From Clostridia bacterium (GTDB lineage Bacteria > Bacillota > Clostridia > Oscillospirales > CAG-272), in contig JAFTIH010000047.1 in NCBI GenBank assembly GCA_017456985.1, positions 1 through 33,640 of the forward strand: a stretch of 33,640 bases of DNA, in the 5' to 3' direction. Position 1 is the stretch's first letter, and each line of letters begins with the position of its first letter. A model generated the notes under the pieces. The model saw only the letters and a list, made by a program, of their open reading frames with translations, did not search any database and was not told the DNA's origin. Made by a program: the position numbers and the translations under genes. Below are positions 20,813 through 28,236 of the stretch, piece by piece.

Positions 20813-23800
20813 ATGAAGTTTATCAAGATTTCCATCTTTCTTCGCTCTCCCGAGCTGGTATGGTCCTACCGAAAGACGCACGGCGGAGAGTTCTGGGCGG
20901 ATTTCGTTGCGCGCCTTTGTGACGCACTCTCTCCCGCCACCCCCTTTGAAAAAAAGAACGGCAACGTCCAGCACGCCTTTTATCTTTGTGCGAATGCGGA
21001 TGCCGATCATTATAAGGAGCTGCTCGGCACTTTGCTTGGGGAGCTTTTGAACGAGGACGAGAAAAAGCTCGTGACCGCCTCGGTCTCCTCGCCCGAGGAA
21101 AGCGAGATCGCCTCGCTTCGCGACGCCTTGCCCGAGGAGGAACGCACGCACGCGCTCTTTGCGTCGCTCGGTACCGACGCACCCGCCAAGGAAGCTCCCA
21201 AGAAGCCAAAAACGAGAAAAAAGGCGAAAGCGGACGAAGCGCCCAAAGCCGAGGGGGAAACGGGCAAGACGCCCGCCGCGACGGATAACGCCGCCGCCCT
21301 TGACGCGGACGAAAAGCGCCCCGACGCACCCAAGGCGGGCGGGGAGAAGGGGGAAGAGGACAAGGCGCCCCTTACCCTTGCCGAGCACACCGAGCGCCTG
21401 CGCGCGCTCAAATCGGGACTTCTCTCCCGCGTGCGCGGACAGCGTCACGCCATCGACACGCTGGTGGGCGCCTTCTTTGAGTGCGAGCTGTTTGCCGCCC
21501 AGAACGAAAAGCGCAAGGGTCCGCTTGCGACCTTCCTCTTCACGGGTCCCTCGGGTGTGGGTAAGACCTTTCTCGCGGAGCTGTGCGGAGAATATCTTGA
21601 CAGACCTATGCTCGTCGTGGATATGAGTGAATATTCCGACAACCTTTCCAATAACAAGTTCAACGGCGACCACGGCGAAACGGCGGTCGTCACGGGCTTC
21701 GTGCGCAAGCACCCCAACGGCATTATCGTCTTTGACGAGGTGGAGAAGGCGCACATCAACACCATTCACCTGTTCTTACAGATCCTTGACGCGGGGCGTT
21801 TGATGGACCACCACATCAAAAAAGAGGTGTCCTTCCGCGACAACATCGTCATCCTCACCACCAACGCGGGCAAGAGCTTATACGAGGACGCGACGGTGTG
21901 CGACCTTTCCCAAACGCCAAAGAGCGTCATCCTCGACGCACTGCGCACCGACATCAACCCCCAGACGCGCGAGCCCTTCTTCCCCGAGTGCATTACCACC
22001 CGTATGGCAAACGGTCACGTCATTCTCTTTAACCATCTTGAGCCCTTCGCCTTGATGGAGATCGTGCGCGACGAGCTCGCCCTTCAAGCAAGGCTCTTTG
22101 AAAAAACGACGGGTATTAAGGTCGAATACGACGAAAAGATGCTCTCGGCGCTCGTGCTTTATCACGGCGGCGGCGTTGCCGACGCGCGCACGCTGCGCGG
22201 TCTTGCCAGAAGCATCTTCGTGCGCGAGCTCGAGGAGCTCGTGATGCAGCTTTACGAAAAGGACCCTGCACGCGTGGGCGCGCTCAAAAAGATCAACGTT
22301 TGCATCGACACCGCGGACAGCGCCGAGATCGGCAGCCTGTTCGTCAGCGTGGATACGATGTACGTATCCGTCTTTGCCGAGGGCGTGGGCGAGGCGTTCA
22401 ACGCAGAGGGCAAGCGCCGCAACACCGTCTTTACGAGCGAGTGCGATCCCGACCGCTTCAAGCGCGCCGTGCGCGGCGTGACGGACTACGTGCTGATCGA
22501 CCCGCTGTGCGGCGCCGCCGAGCACGACCGCATCCCAAACGACGTTGAGGATATGGACTCGGACGGTATGCGGATGTTCTACTACGTGCGCGAGTTCTGT
22601 CCCGAGATCCCCGTTTACGTGCTGGATCGCACCCCGGACGAGATGCGCTCCTTTGATACCCTGCTCGCGAGAGGTGCGAAGGGCATCATCAAGGCAGACC
22701 CCGAGAACGCCGAGGCGTTTGGCGTGGCGCTCGAAGCGCTTGCGTTCAGCGCCCTGATCAATAACGCCGTGTATGCGCTGGGTCGCTCGGGCAAGATGCT
22801 CACCTACAACTGCGCACAATACCTGTCGGACGGCGACGACATCATTTTGTCCTTTGAAAAGCTCCAAGTCAAGAGCGCACCCAGCGCCGCCGACGGCTCG
22901 ATGATGGTCCGTAAGGGCGAGGGCGGGGTCCGCTTTGCCGATCTCGTGGGCTGCCGCGGCGCCAAGGAAGCGCTCGGCGAATACTGCCGCGCACTCGACA
23001 AGCCCCGCGAGTGGGCGCTTTCGGGCAAGAGAATGCCCAAGGGCGTCCTGCTTTACGGTCCTCCCGGTACGGGTAAAACGATGCTTGCCAAGGCGATGGC
23101 AAACGAGTGCGGCGCCGCCTTCTTCCCCGTGAGCGCCACCTCCTTCTTCGGCTCGCTCGTGGGCGAAACGGAAAAGAACATCCGCGACGTCTTCAAGCGC
23201 GCGCGCCGCTATGCGCCCGCCATCATCTTCGTCGATGAGGTTGACGCCATCGGACGCCGCAGAAGCGGCTCGTCCAGCACTGCGCACAACGAGGACGCGC
23301 TCAACACCTTCCTCGCGGAGATGGACGGCTTCGCCACCGACGAGCGCCGCCCCGTGTTCATCCTCGCCGCCACCAACTACGAAATCGAGGGCGAGGGGGG
23401 CAGAGTGCTGGACGCCGCGTTCGTGCGCCGCTTTGACAGCAAGATCCTCATTCCTCTGCCCGACACGGACGACCGCTACGAGCTGCTTGCAATGGCGCTT
23501 CGCCGCCACGGCATCCACTTTGGCGAGGACCACGAGAAGGTCCTTCGCAATATGGCGGCACGCACGGGCGGTATGAGCAACGCCGACCTTGAAATGATGA
23601 CCGCGCAATTCGTCCGCGGTCTTGGCGACGGGGAGCCCGACGCCGCTACTTACCTTGACGCGGTGGATGCCTTCCGCTTTGGCGAGGTCAACAAGATGGA
23701 CCCCGACCACCTGCGCCAGACCGCCGCACACGAGGCGGGTCACGCGCTCGTTTGCCGCCTTTGCGGTGTGACGCCCTCCTTCTTGACGGTGGTGTCGCGC

Positions 23801-24199
23801 GGCTCCTTCGGCGGCTTTATGGAAAGCGCGGGCGAAAACAAGAGCACTTACACCTACGACGACCTTATGGACCGCGTCTGCCGCTCGCTTGCGGGCAGAG
23901 CCGCAGAGGTTTTGCTGTACGGTGAAAAGGCGGGCATCAACACGGGGGCATCCTCGGACATCGAGCACGCCCGCTACTACGTCCGCGCTTGCCTTGGAAA
24001 TTACGCGATGGGCGAAAAGCTCTACTCGAAATTCACCCCGGAGGAGGCAGAGGAGCTGATGAAGGCGCAATACGAGCGCACCGAAAAGATGCTCGCCCTT
24101 CACCGCGACGCGCTGGAGCATCTGACCGACCTGCTTGCCGAAAAGAAGAGCCTCGACCAGACCGCGATGGAAAAATTCTTCGCCGCCGAGGGCGTGTAA
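20813..24199 (+). CDS. Fusion of Clp-type AAA+, receiver-like domain and FtsH-type AAA+ with M41 zinc protease
   Basis: 1128 residues in one uninterrupted frame. Residues 1-115 are an unknown domain; about 118-185 a low-complexity Lys/Ala/Pro/Glu linker. About 195-510 resemble the second ATPase domain of ClpA/ClpB: Walker A GPSGVGKT at 245-252, Walker B IIVFDEVEKAH (Glu309), LQILDAGRLMD, VILTTNAG and a small domain with ADARTLRGLARSI. About 535-650 look receiver-like: DYVLIDPLCG (Asp563), PEIPVYVLD, GAKGIIKAD (Lys627). About 715-930 are an FtsH/classic AAA+ domain: GPPGTGKT at 749-756, FVDEVDAIG (Glu809). The M41 protease follows: HEAGH at 973-977 and TGASSDIEHA with Asp1049 as third zinc ligand. 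There is no membrane segment, unlike true FtsH. GAGG precedes the ATG. Confidence 0.9.
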   Translation: MKFIKISIFLRSPELVWSYRKTHGGEFWADFVARLCDALSPATPFEKKNGNVQHAFYLCANADADHYKELLGTLLGELLNEDEKKLVTASVSSPEESEIASLRDALPEEERTHALFASLGTDAPAKEAPKKPKTRKKAKADEAPKAEGETGKTPAATDNAAALDADEKRPDAPKAGGEKGEEDKAPLTLAEHTERLRALKSGLLSRVRGQRHAIDTLVGAFFECELFAAQNEKRKGPLATFLFTGPSGVGKTFLAELCGEYLDRPMLVVDMSEYSDNLSNNKFNGDHGETAVVTGFVRKHPNGIIVFDEVEKAHINTIHLFLQILDAGRLMDHHIKKEVSFRDNIVILTTNAGKSLYEDATVCDLSQTPKSVILDALRTDINPQTREPFFPECITTRMANGHVILFNHLEPFALMEIVRDELALQARLFEKTTGIKVEYDEKMLSALVLYHGGGVADARTLRGLARSIFVRELEELVMQLYEKDPARVGALKKINVCIDTADSAEIGSLFVSVDTMYVSVFAEGVGEAFNAEGKRRNTVFTSECDPDRFKRAVRGVTDYVLIDPLCGAAEHDRIPNDVEDMDSDGMRMFYYVREFCPEIPVYVLDRTPDEMRSFDTLLARGAKGIIKADPENAEAFGVALEALAFSALINNAVYALGRSGKMLTYNCAQYLSDGDDIILSFEKLQVKSAPSAADGSMMVRKGEGGVRFADLVGCRGAKEALGEYCRALDKPREWALSGKRMPKGVLLYGPPGTGKTMLAKAMANECGAAFFPVSATSFFGSLVGETEKNIRDVFKRARRYAPAIIFVDEVDAIGRRRSGSSSTAHNEDALNTFLAEMDGFATDERRPVFILAATNYEIEGEGGRVLDAAFVRRFDSKILIPLPDTDDRYELLAMALRRHGIHFGEDHEKVLRNMAARTGGMSNADLEMMTAQFVRGLGDGEPDAATYLDAVDAFRFGEVNKMDPDHLRQTAAHEAGHALVCRLCGVTPSFLTVVSRGSFGGFMESAGENKSTYTYDDLMDRVCRSLAGRAAEVLLYGEKAGINTGASSDIEHARYYVRACLGNYAMGEKLYSKFTPEEAEELMKAQYERTEKMLALHRDALEHLTDLLAEKKSLDQTAMEKFFAAEGV

Positions 24200-24206
24200 C
24201 AATTAT

Positions 24207-24338
24207 TCGCCTGACGGCGAGTGGTATGCGCTTCGCGCGTGGTATTTGGCTACGCCAAGTGGTATTTGGCTGTGCCAAGTGGTATTCGACTTGCGTCGAG
24301 TGGCATTGCGCAAAAGCGCAGCGGTATGCGCTTTGCGC
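24207..24338. repeat. Mini-hairpin array B (linker GTGGTAT, seven hairpins)
   Basis: Seven perfect hairpins with stems of 4-5 bp lie at 24207-24220, 24228-24238, 24246-24258, 24266-24278, 24286-24299, 24307-24320 and 24328-24338. All six gaps are exactly 7 bases: GTGGTAT four times, then GTGGCAT and GCGGTAT. Loops are 3-4 bases (TGAC, TTC, TAC, TGT, TTGC, AAAA, TTT). The stems differ from each other while the linker is kept; the period is 18-21 bases. No U-tracts. Confidence 0.93.
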
Positions 24339-24366
24339 ATAAAAAACAAGAAAAGAGTCAAACGCT

Positions 24367-24846
24367 ATGCTGTTTTCCAAATACGACCTATACGACCTTT
24401 ACGCCGTGATCAACGCGGCGCGCCGCGTGGGCGACGCATCCTTCCACAAAAATCTCTTCGCCGCGCTTGACGCAATGTTTCTCGACGAGGTGAACGCCAT
24501 TATCTCGGAGTCCAACCGCATCCGTATCGCCTTGCGCGAGGTACCCGGGATAGACCGCGAGAGCTTCGGCTTCGTTTTCACTTCCAACAGGTACGTATAT
24601 GCACAAGGACCCGTGACGCACCCGCTTTGCTCGCGCGTGCTTGAAAACGCCGTGCGCGAGCTTTCGCGCTGTGCCGAAAGCGGCAACGCCGAGCGCCTTT
24701 CGGATCTTTGCGCCGCGCTGTGTCGCATCCCTCTGTTCTTTGCCGAGGGAATGCGCGGGGTGCGTCTGCGTCTTGCGATGCGCCGCGCGTGTGCGCCCTT
24801 CTCGCGCAAATACGGCGAGCAGCTTTACCGCGCGATCCGAAGATAA
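24367..24846 (+). CDS. Uncharacterised Arg-rich helical protein
   Basis: 159 residues, all-helical by appearance, with many Arg (RAARRVG, RGVRLRLAMRRACAPF) and conserved-looking Cys at several places. No signal peptide, membrane helix or known motif. The start ATG has only a weak AAGAG site; translation may depend on the hairpin array just before it or on readthrough from the fusion protease gene. It lies 167 bases after the Clp/FtsH fusion with only array B between, so it may be cotranscribed and could be an adaptor or partner of that protease. That is inference from position only. Confidence 0.72.
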   Translation: MLFSKYDLYDLYAVINAARRVGDASFHKNLFAALDAMFLDEVNAIISESNRIRIALREVPGIDRESFGFVFTSNRYVYAQGPVTHPLCSRVLENAVRELSRCAESGNAERLSDLCAALCRIPLFFAEGMRGVRLRLAMRRACAPFSRKYGEQLYRAIRR

Positions 24847-24885
24847 AAAGCGCGAAGAAAAGAGCGGCGCCCCCTTCCCACAACG

Positions 24886-24914
24886 AAAAAAGCTGTCGAA
24901 AGACAGCTTTTTTT
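24886..24914 (+). terminator. GAAA-loop terminator
   Basis: AAAAAAGCTGTC GAAA GACAGCTTTTTTT: perfect stem with GNRA tetraloop and seven U. It closes the fusion protease region. Confidence 0.95.
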
Positions 24915-24997
24915 ACAAGCACTGCACCCGTCGGCAAAAATACGAATGTAAGGAAGCTTTCGCCAGATCCCACGCGCGCGTTTTTTGGCTAAAATAC

Positions 24998-25026
24998 TTG
25001 CAAAATCGGGCGTTTTGTGTTATACT
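24998..25026 (+). promoter_or_regulatory. Promoter of the isomerase-kinase fusion gene
   Basis: TTGCAA (24998-25003), 17-bp spacer, TATACT (25021-25026) with extended TGT. Confidence 0.87.
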
Positions 25027-25109
25027 GTACTTGGAAAAATATCTTCCGCGCGCCAAAAGAAAAAGATACGCACCGCGCGCGCGACGAAATACAAAAAGGA
25101 GGCGTTTTT

Positions 25110-26987
25110 ATGCACGCCGTCAAGCTAACGCCCGCCACCAAGGACTATCTTTGGGGAGGCAGAAAACTAAAAGAAAAATACGGCAAAGTGACCGAGATGG
25201 ACCCGCTTGCCGAGACCTGGGAGCTATCCTTCCACGAGGACGGGCAAACGCGCTTGCCCGACGGACGCACGCTTGCCGAGGGCTTGTCGCGCGAGGCGCT
25301 GGGCGCAAACGCCTGCCGCTTCGAGCGCTTCCCGATGCTCGTTAAATTCATCGACGCCGCAGGGGATCTTTCGGTGCAGGTGCATCCCTCGGACGCCTAC
25401 GCACTCGCACACGAGAATAGCTACGGCAAGACCGAGATGTGGGTGATCGTGGAGGCAGAGGAGGGTGCGGGGATCTACCTCGGCTTTGACCGCGACGTCA
25501 CGAAAGAGGAGCTTGAGGACGCCATCCAAAAAAACACCCTCTCCTCGCTCTTGCATTTTTATCCCGTGCGCGCGGGAGAGAGCTATTTCATCCCCGCAGG
25601 CACCATCCACGCCATCGGCAAGGGATGCTTGATCGCGGAGATCCAGCAAAACTCCAACCTCACCTACCGCGTTTACGACTGGGGACGCGTGGATAAAAAC
25701 GGAAAAAGCCGTCCGCTTCACATCGAGCAGGCAAAGGCAGTGACGGAATTATCGCGTTTTGTAAACAATTCTTTGCATATTGAAGGTTCTGACGGAGAAC
25801 TGATCGGACTTTGCCGCTACTTCACCGTCAAAAAGCATACCGTTTCGGGAGAAAAGACGGTTTCGTCCGACCCCGCATCCTTCCGTGCCATCCTCTGCAT
25901 TGCGGGGGAAGGGCAGATCGACGGGACGCCGCTCTTGGCGGGGGACAGCTATTTTCTTCCCGCAGGGGCGTGCTCTGCCCGTTTAACGGGTGAGCTGACC
26001 GTCTTGACTGCCGAGGTGCGTCGCCTTTTCGTCGGCATCGACCTTGGCGGCACCTTCATCAAGGGCGGCATCGTGGATGATCTTGGTAACGTACTGCTCG
26101 ACGACAAGGTACCCACGGGCGTTGCGGAGGGTCCCGAGGCGATCGCGCGCAACATTTCTACGCTGGTAAAGACGCTTCTTTCCCGCGCCTCGCTTTCCCC
26201 CTCGGACGTCGAAGGGATCGGGCTTGGCGCCCCGGGCATCATTGACAGCGATGCGGGCACCGTGCTCCGCTCGGGCAACCTCGGACTGTTCTCGTTCCCG
26301 CTCGGTGTGCGCGTACAGGAGCAAACGGGGCTTCCCGTCAAAATGACCAACGACGCGAACGCCGCGACGCTGGGCGAGGTCCGCTTCGGCGGCGGCGCAG
26401 GGCTTCAAAACGTCGTTATGCTCACCCTCGGCACGGGCGTGGGCGGCGGTGTCGTAACGGACGGCAGGATCCTCGAGGGCAATCGCGGTGCGGGCGGTGA
26501 AATGGGTCACGTCACGCTCGTGATGGACGGCGAGGCGTGCGGCTGCGGCAGACGCGGATGCCTTGAAGCGTACGCCTCTGCGACGGCACTCATCCGTGAA
26601 ACGCGCCGCGCGATGACAGCGCACCCCGAAAGCGAAATGTGGCAGATTGCAAAAACGCTCGACGCGGTGGATGGCAAAACGGCGTTTGCCTGCCGTGAAA
26701 CGGACGAAGCGGCGCGCGCGGTCGTAGAAAACTATATCCGCCACCTTGGCGCGGGCATCGTCAGCTACGCAAACATCTTCCGTCCCGACGCCATCCTCAT
26801 CGGCGGGGGCATATCGGCAGAGGGCGACGCACTCATCCGCCCCCTGCAAAGGATCCTCGACGAAGAGATCTACGGCGGCACGCGCGGACCTGCGGTACGC
26901 GTTGCGGCGGCAACGCTCGGCAACCGCGCGGGGCTGGTCGGCGCCGCCGCGCTTTGGATGGTAGCGCGGTCACAGCCCGCGCAATGA
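25110..26987 (+). CDS. Mannose-6-phosphate isomerase fused to ROK sugar kinase
   Basis: 625 residues from ATG 25110, which follows AAAAGGAGGCG; an upstream TTG in frame lies at the promoter. Residues 1-305 are a short-type zinc mannose-6-phosphate isomerase: QVHPSD (Gln90, His92), KTEMW (Glu109) and IPAGTIHAIG (His167) form the zinc site. Residues 307-625 are a ROK kinase: GIDLGGTFIKGG at 309-320 for ATP phosphates, NDANAA with catalytic Asp415, GTGVGGG and the zinc motif CGCGRRGC at 477-484. The chain could phosphorylate mannose (or glucose) and isomerise mannose-6-phosphate to fructose-6-phosphate in one cytoplasmic enzyme. No stop or frameshift lies at the junction. The sugar preference of the kinase half is not certain; glucokinase is the common ROK activity. 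Confidence 0.93.
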   Translation: MHAVKLTPATKDYLWGGRKLKEKYGKVTEMDPLAETWELSFHEDGQTRLPDGRTLAEGLSREALGANACRFERFPMLVKFIDAAGDLSVQVHPSDAYALAHENSYGKTEMWVIVEAEEGAGIYLGFDRDVTKEELEDAIQKNTLSSLLHFYPVRAGESYFIPAGTIHAIGKGCLIAEIQQNSNLTYRVYDWGRVDKNGKSRPLHIEQAKAVTELSRFVNNSLHIEGSDGELIGLCRYFTVKKHTVSGEKTVSSDPASFRAILCIAGEGQIDGTPLLAGDSYFLPAGACSARLTGELTVLTAEVRRLFVGIDLGGTFIKGGIVDDLGNVLLDDKVPTGVAEGPEAIARNISTLVKTLLSRASLSPSDVEGIGLGAPGIIDSDAGTVLRSGNLGLFSFPLGVRVQEQTGLPVKMTNDANAATLGEVRFGGGAGLQNVVMLTLGTGVGGGVVTDGRILEGNRGAGGEMGHVTLVMDGEACGCGRRGCLEAYASATALIRETRRAMTAHPESEMWQIAKTLDAVDGKTAFACRETDEAARAVVENYIRHLGAGIVSYANIFRPDAILIGGGISAEGDALIRPLQRILDEEIYGGTRGPAVRVAAATLGNRAGLVGAAALWMVARSQPAQ

Positions 26988-26990
26988 AAG

Positions 26991-27174
26991 GAATCCCTTG
27001 CGGGATTCGGGAAATTCACTTTGTGAATGAAATTCGCCTGCGGCGAATAAAATGCCTGCGGGCATAAAGGGGATTCATTTTATTTCAAGCACGCGAAGCG
27101 TGCATTTCAAGCGCCGACCAAAGGGAAGCGCATTTCAAGCACGCGAAGCGTGCATTTCAAGACGCGTCAGCGTC
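26991..27174. repeat. Mini-hairpin array C (linker ATTTCAA in the right half)
   Basis: Left half: GAATCCC TTGC GGGATTC (26991-27008), ATTCAC TTT GTGAAT (27014-27028), ATTCGCC TGC GGCGAAT (27032-27048) and TGCC TGCG GGCA (27053-27064), with short A-rich gaps. Right half: the linker ATTTCAA at 27082, 27104, 27132 and 27154 separates GCACGC GAA GCGTGC (27089-27103, repeated identically at 27139-27153), a looser GCGC...GCGC hairpin (27111-27131) and GACGC GTCA GCGTC (27161-27174). No gene is seen in the gap. Confidence 0.9.
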
Positions 27175-27196
27175 ATTCCGAAAGGAGATAGATCTT

Positions 27197-27631
27197 ATGA
27201 AAAAAAACGGAAAATTCGGTGTTTTGCCCCTCGTTTGCCTTTGCATCTGCGTTGCGATGATCATCGCGGCGGCAGTTCTGTGCCTTTCGGTGCGCCTTGA
27301 CGCACGGGACGAACAAACCAACCTCGGCAGAGGCATCTTCCTCGTTTTATTTATGGCGATCTTTTATCCCGCCGTTTGTGCGGTCAACGCCATCGCATCG
27401 GGACTTGCGGCAAAGAAGCTCTTCGCCGTTCCCATCGTCACGGGCGCCCTGTTCCCGCTCTTTGCTCTTTTGCTCGCAAACGACGCACTAGACGGCTTTG
27501 GCGCCGTGATCTTAGTGTCCCTGCTCTACGTAGCGGGCGGCGTGGTTTTGATGCTCTTAACGGCGCTTTTCAAGAAACTGATCCTTTCCCGTAAAAAAAA
27601 TAAGACCCAAGAAAGCGAGGAAAACGCATAA
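27197..27631 (+). CDS. Four-helix membrane protein
   Basis: 144 residues. AAAGGAG before ATG 27197 fixes the start. Four hydrophobic segments: VLPLVCLCICVAMIIAAAVL, GIFLVLFMAIFYPAVCAVNA, LFAVPIVTGALFPLFALLLA and AVILVSLLYVAGGVVLMLL. The tail is basic then acidic (SRKKNKTQESEENA), which suggests a cytoplasmic C-terminus. No known family. Its stop overlaps the start of the next membrane gene by one base, so translation is coupled and the two products may form a complex. Confidence 0.8.
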   Translation: MKKNGKFGVLPLVCLCICVAMIIAAAVLCLSVRLDARDEQTNLGRGIFLVLFMAIFYPAVCAVNAIASGLAAKKLFAVPIVTGALFPLFALLLANDALDGFGAVILVSLLYVAGGVVLMLLTALFKKLILSRKKNKTQESEENA

Positions 27632-28215
27632 TGGCTTTCGGATCCAACCGCCGCGGTGCCGTTCCGCTTCGTATGCAGCTGCACGCGCGCATCGGACAGG
27701 CGCGCATCAATCTCTTGATCGTCTTTATTCTTACCGTACTCAACATCATTTTCGCCGCCTTTGGCAGCGGTACGTATTTTCTGTTTTCGGCATCCGTCCC
27801 CTATTTTATCGCCCTTCTCGGCGCTATGATGTGCGGACTTCTTCCGCCCGAATATTATGCCGAGGCGGGGGCGCTTCCGGGTGAATTTCTGCCCAAGGGG
27901 ATGATCGTGGGCTTTCTTCTCATTGCCGTAGGCATCGCGGCGATCTATCTGCTCGCCTTTCTGCTTTCCAAAAAGCACACGGCGTTTTTGCTCGTTTCGT
28001 TTATCCTCTTTATCATCGATACGGCGGCGATGTTCCTCATTTATAACTTCACCGTAGATATGCTGATCGACCTTGCAATTCACGCGTGGGTGCTCGTTGA
28101 GCTGTTTCTGGGCGTGCGCGCGGTCGGACGGTTAAAGCAGCTACCCGCAGATTTTCCCGACGACGGCATCCCCTTCGTCAACCCCGTATCCCCCGACGAT
28201 AACGATCAGGTATAA
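27631..28215 (+). CDS. Multi-span membrane protein
   Basis: 194 residues; the start is fixed by the TAATG overlap with the previous gene. A basic N-terminus (GSNRRGAVPLRMQLHARIGQ) precedes about five hydrophobic segments: INLLIVFILTVLNIIFAAFG, YFIALLGAMMCGLL, GMIVGFLLIAVGIAAIYLL, AFLLVSFILFIIDTAAMFLI and LAIHAWVLVELFLGVRAV. The C-terminus is acidic and Pro-rich (PDDGIPFVNPVSPDDNDQV). Similar two-gene membrane pairs occur in Clostridia without known function. The alpha/beta hydrolase gene begins 21 bases downstream, so one operon is likely. Confidence 0.8.
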   Translation: MAFGSNRRGAVPLRMQLHARIGQARINLLIVFILTVLNIIFAAFGSGTYFLFSASVPYFIALLGAMMCGLLPPEYYAEAGALPGEFLPKGMIVGFLLIAVGIAAIYLLAFLLSKKHTAFLLVSFILFIIDTAAMFLIYNFTVDMLIDLAIHAWVLVELFLGVRAVGRLKQLPADFPDDGIPFVNPVSPDDNDQV

Positions 28216-28236
28216 AAACCGGAAAGGTCCCCACGC

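Noticed and set aside
21878-24202. 774-codon open frame on the minus strand opposite the fusion protease
   Set aside because: It is a shadow caused by GC-rich codons of the plus-strand gene: no ribosome site, no promoter, no recognisable domain, and the plus strand carries intact AAA+ and M41 motifs.
24207-24338. Array B as a CRISPR array
   Set aside because: The constant part is only 7 bases, the variable part is palindromic, the period is about 20 bases, and there are no cas genes.
24207-24338. Array B as a row of intrinsic terminators
   Set aside because: None of the hairpins is followed by a U-tract except an A-run after the last; stems are only 4-5 bp.
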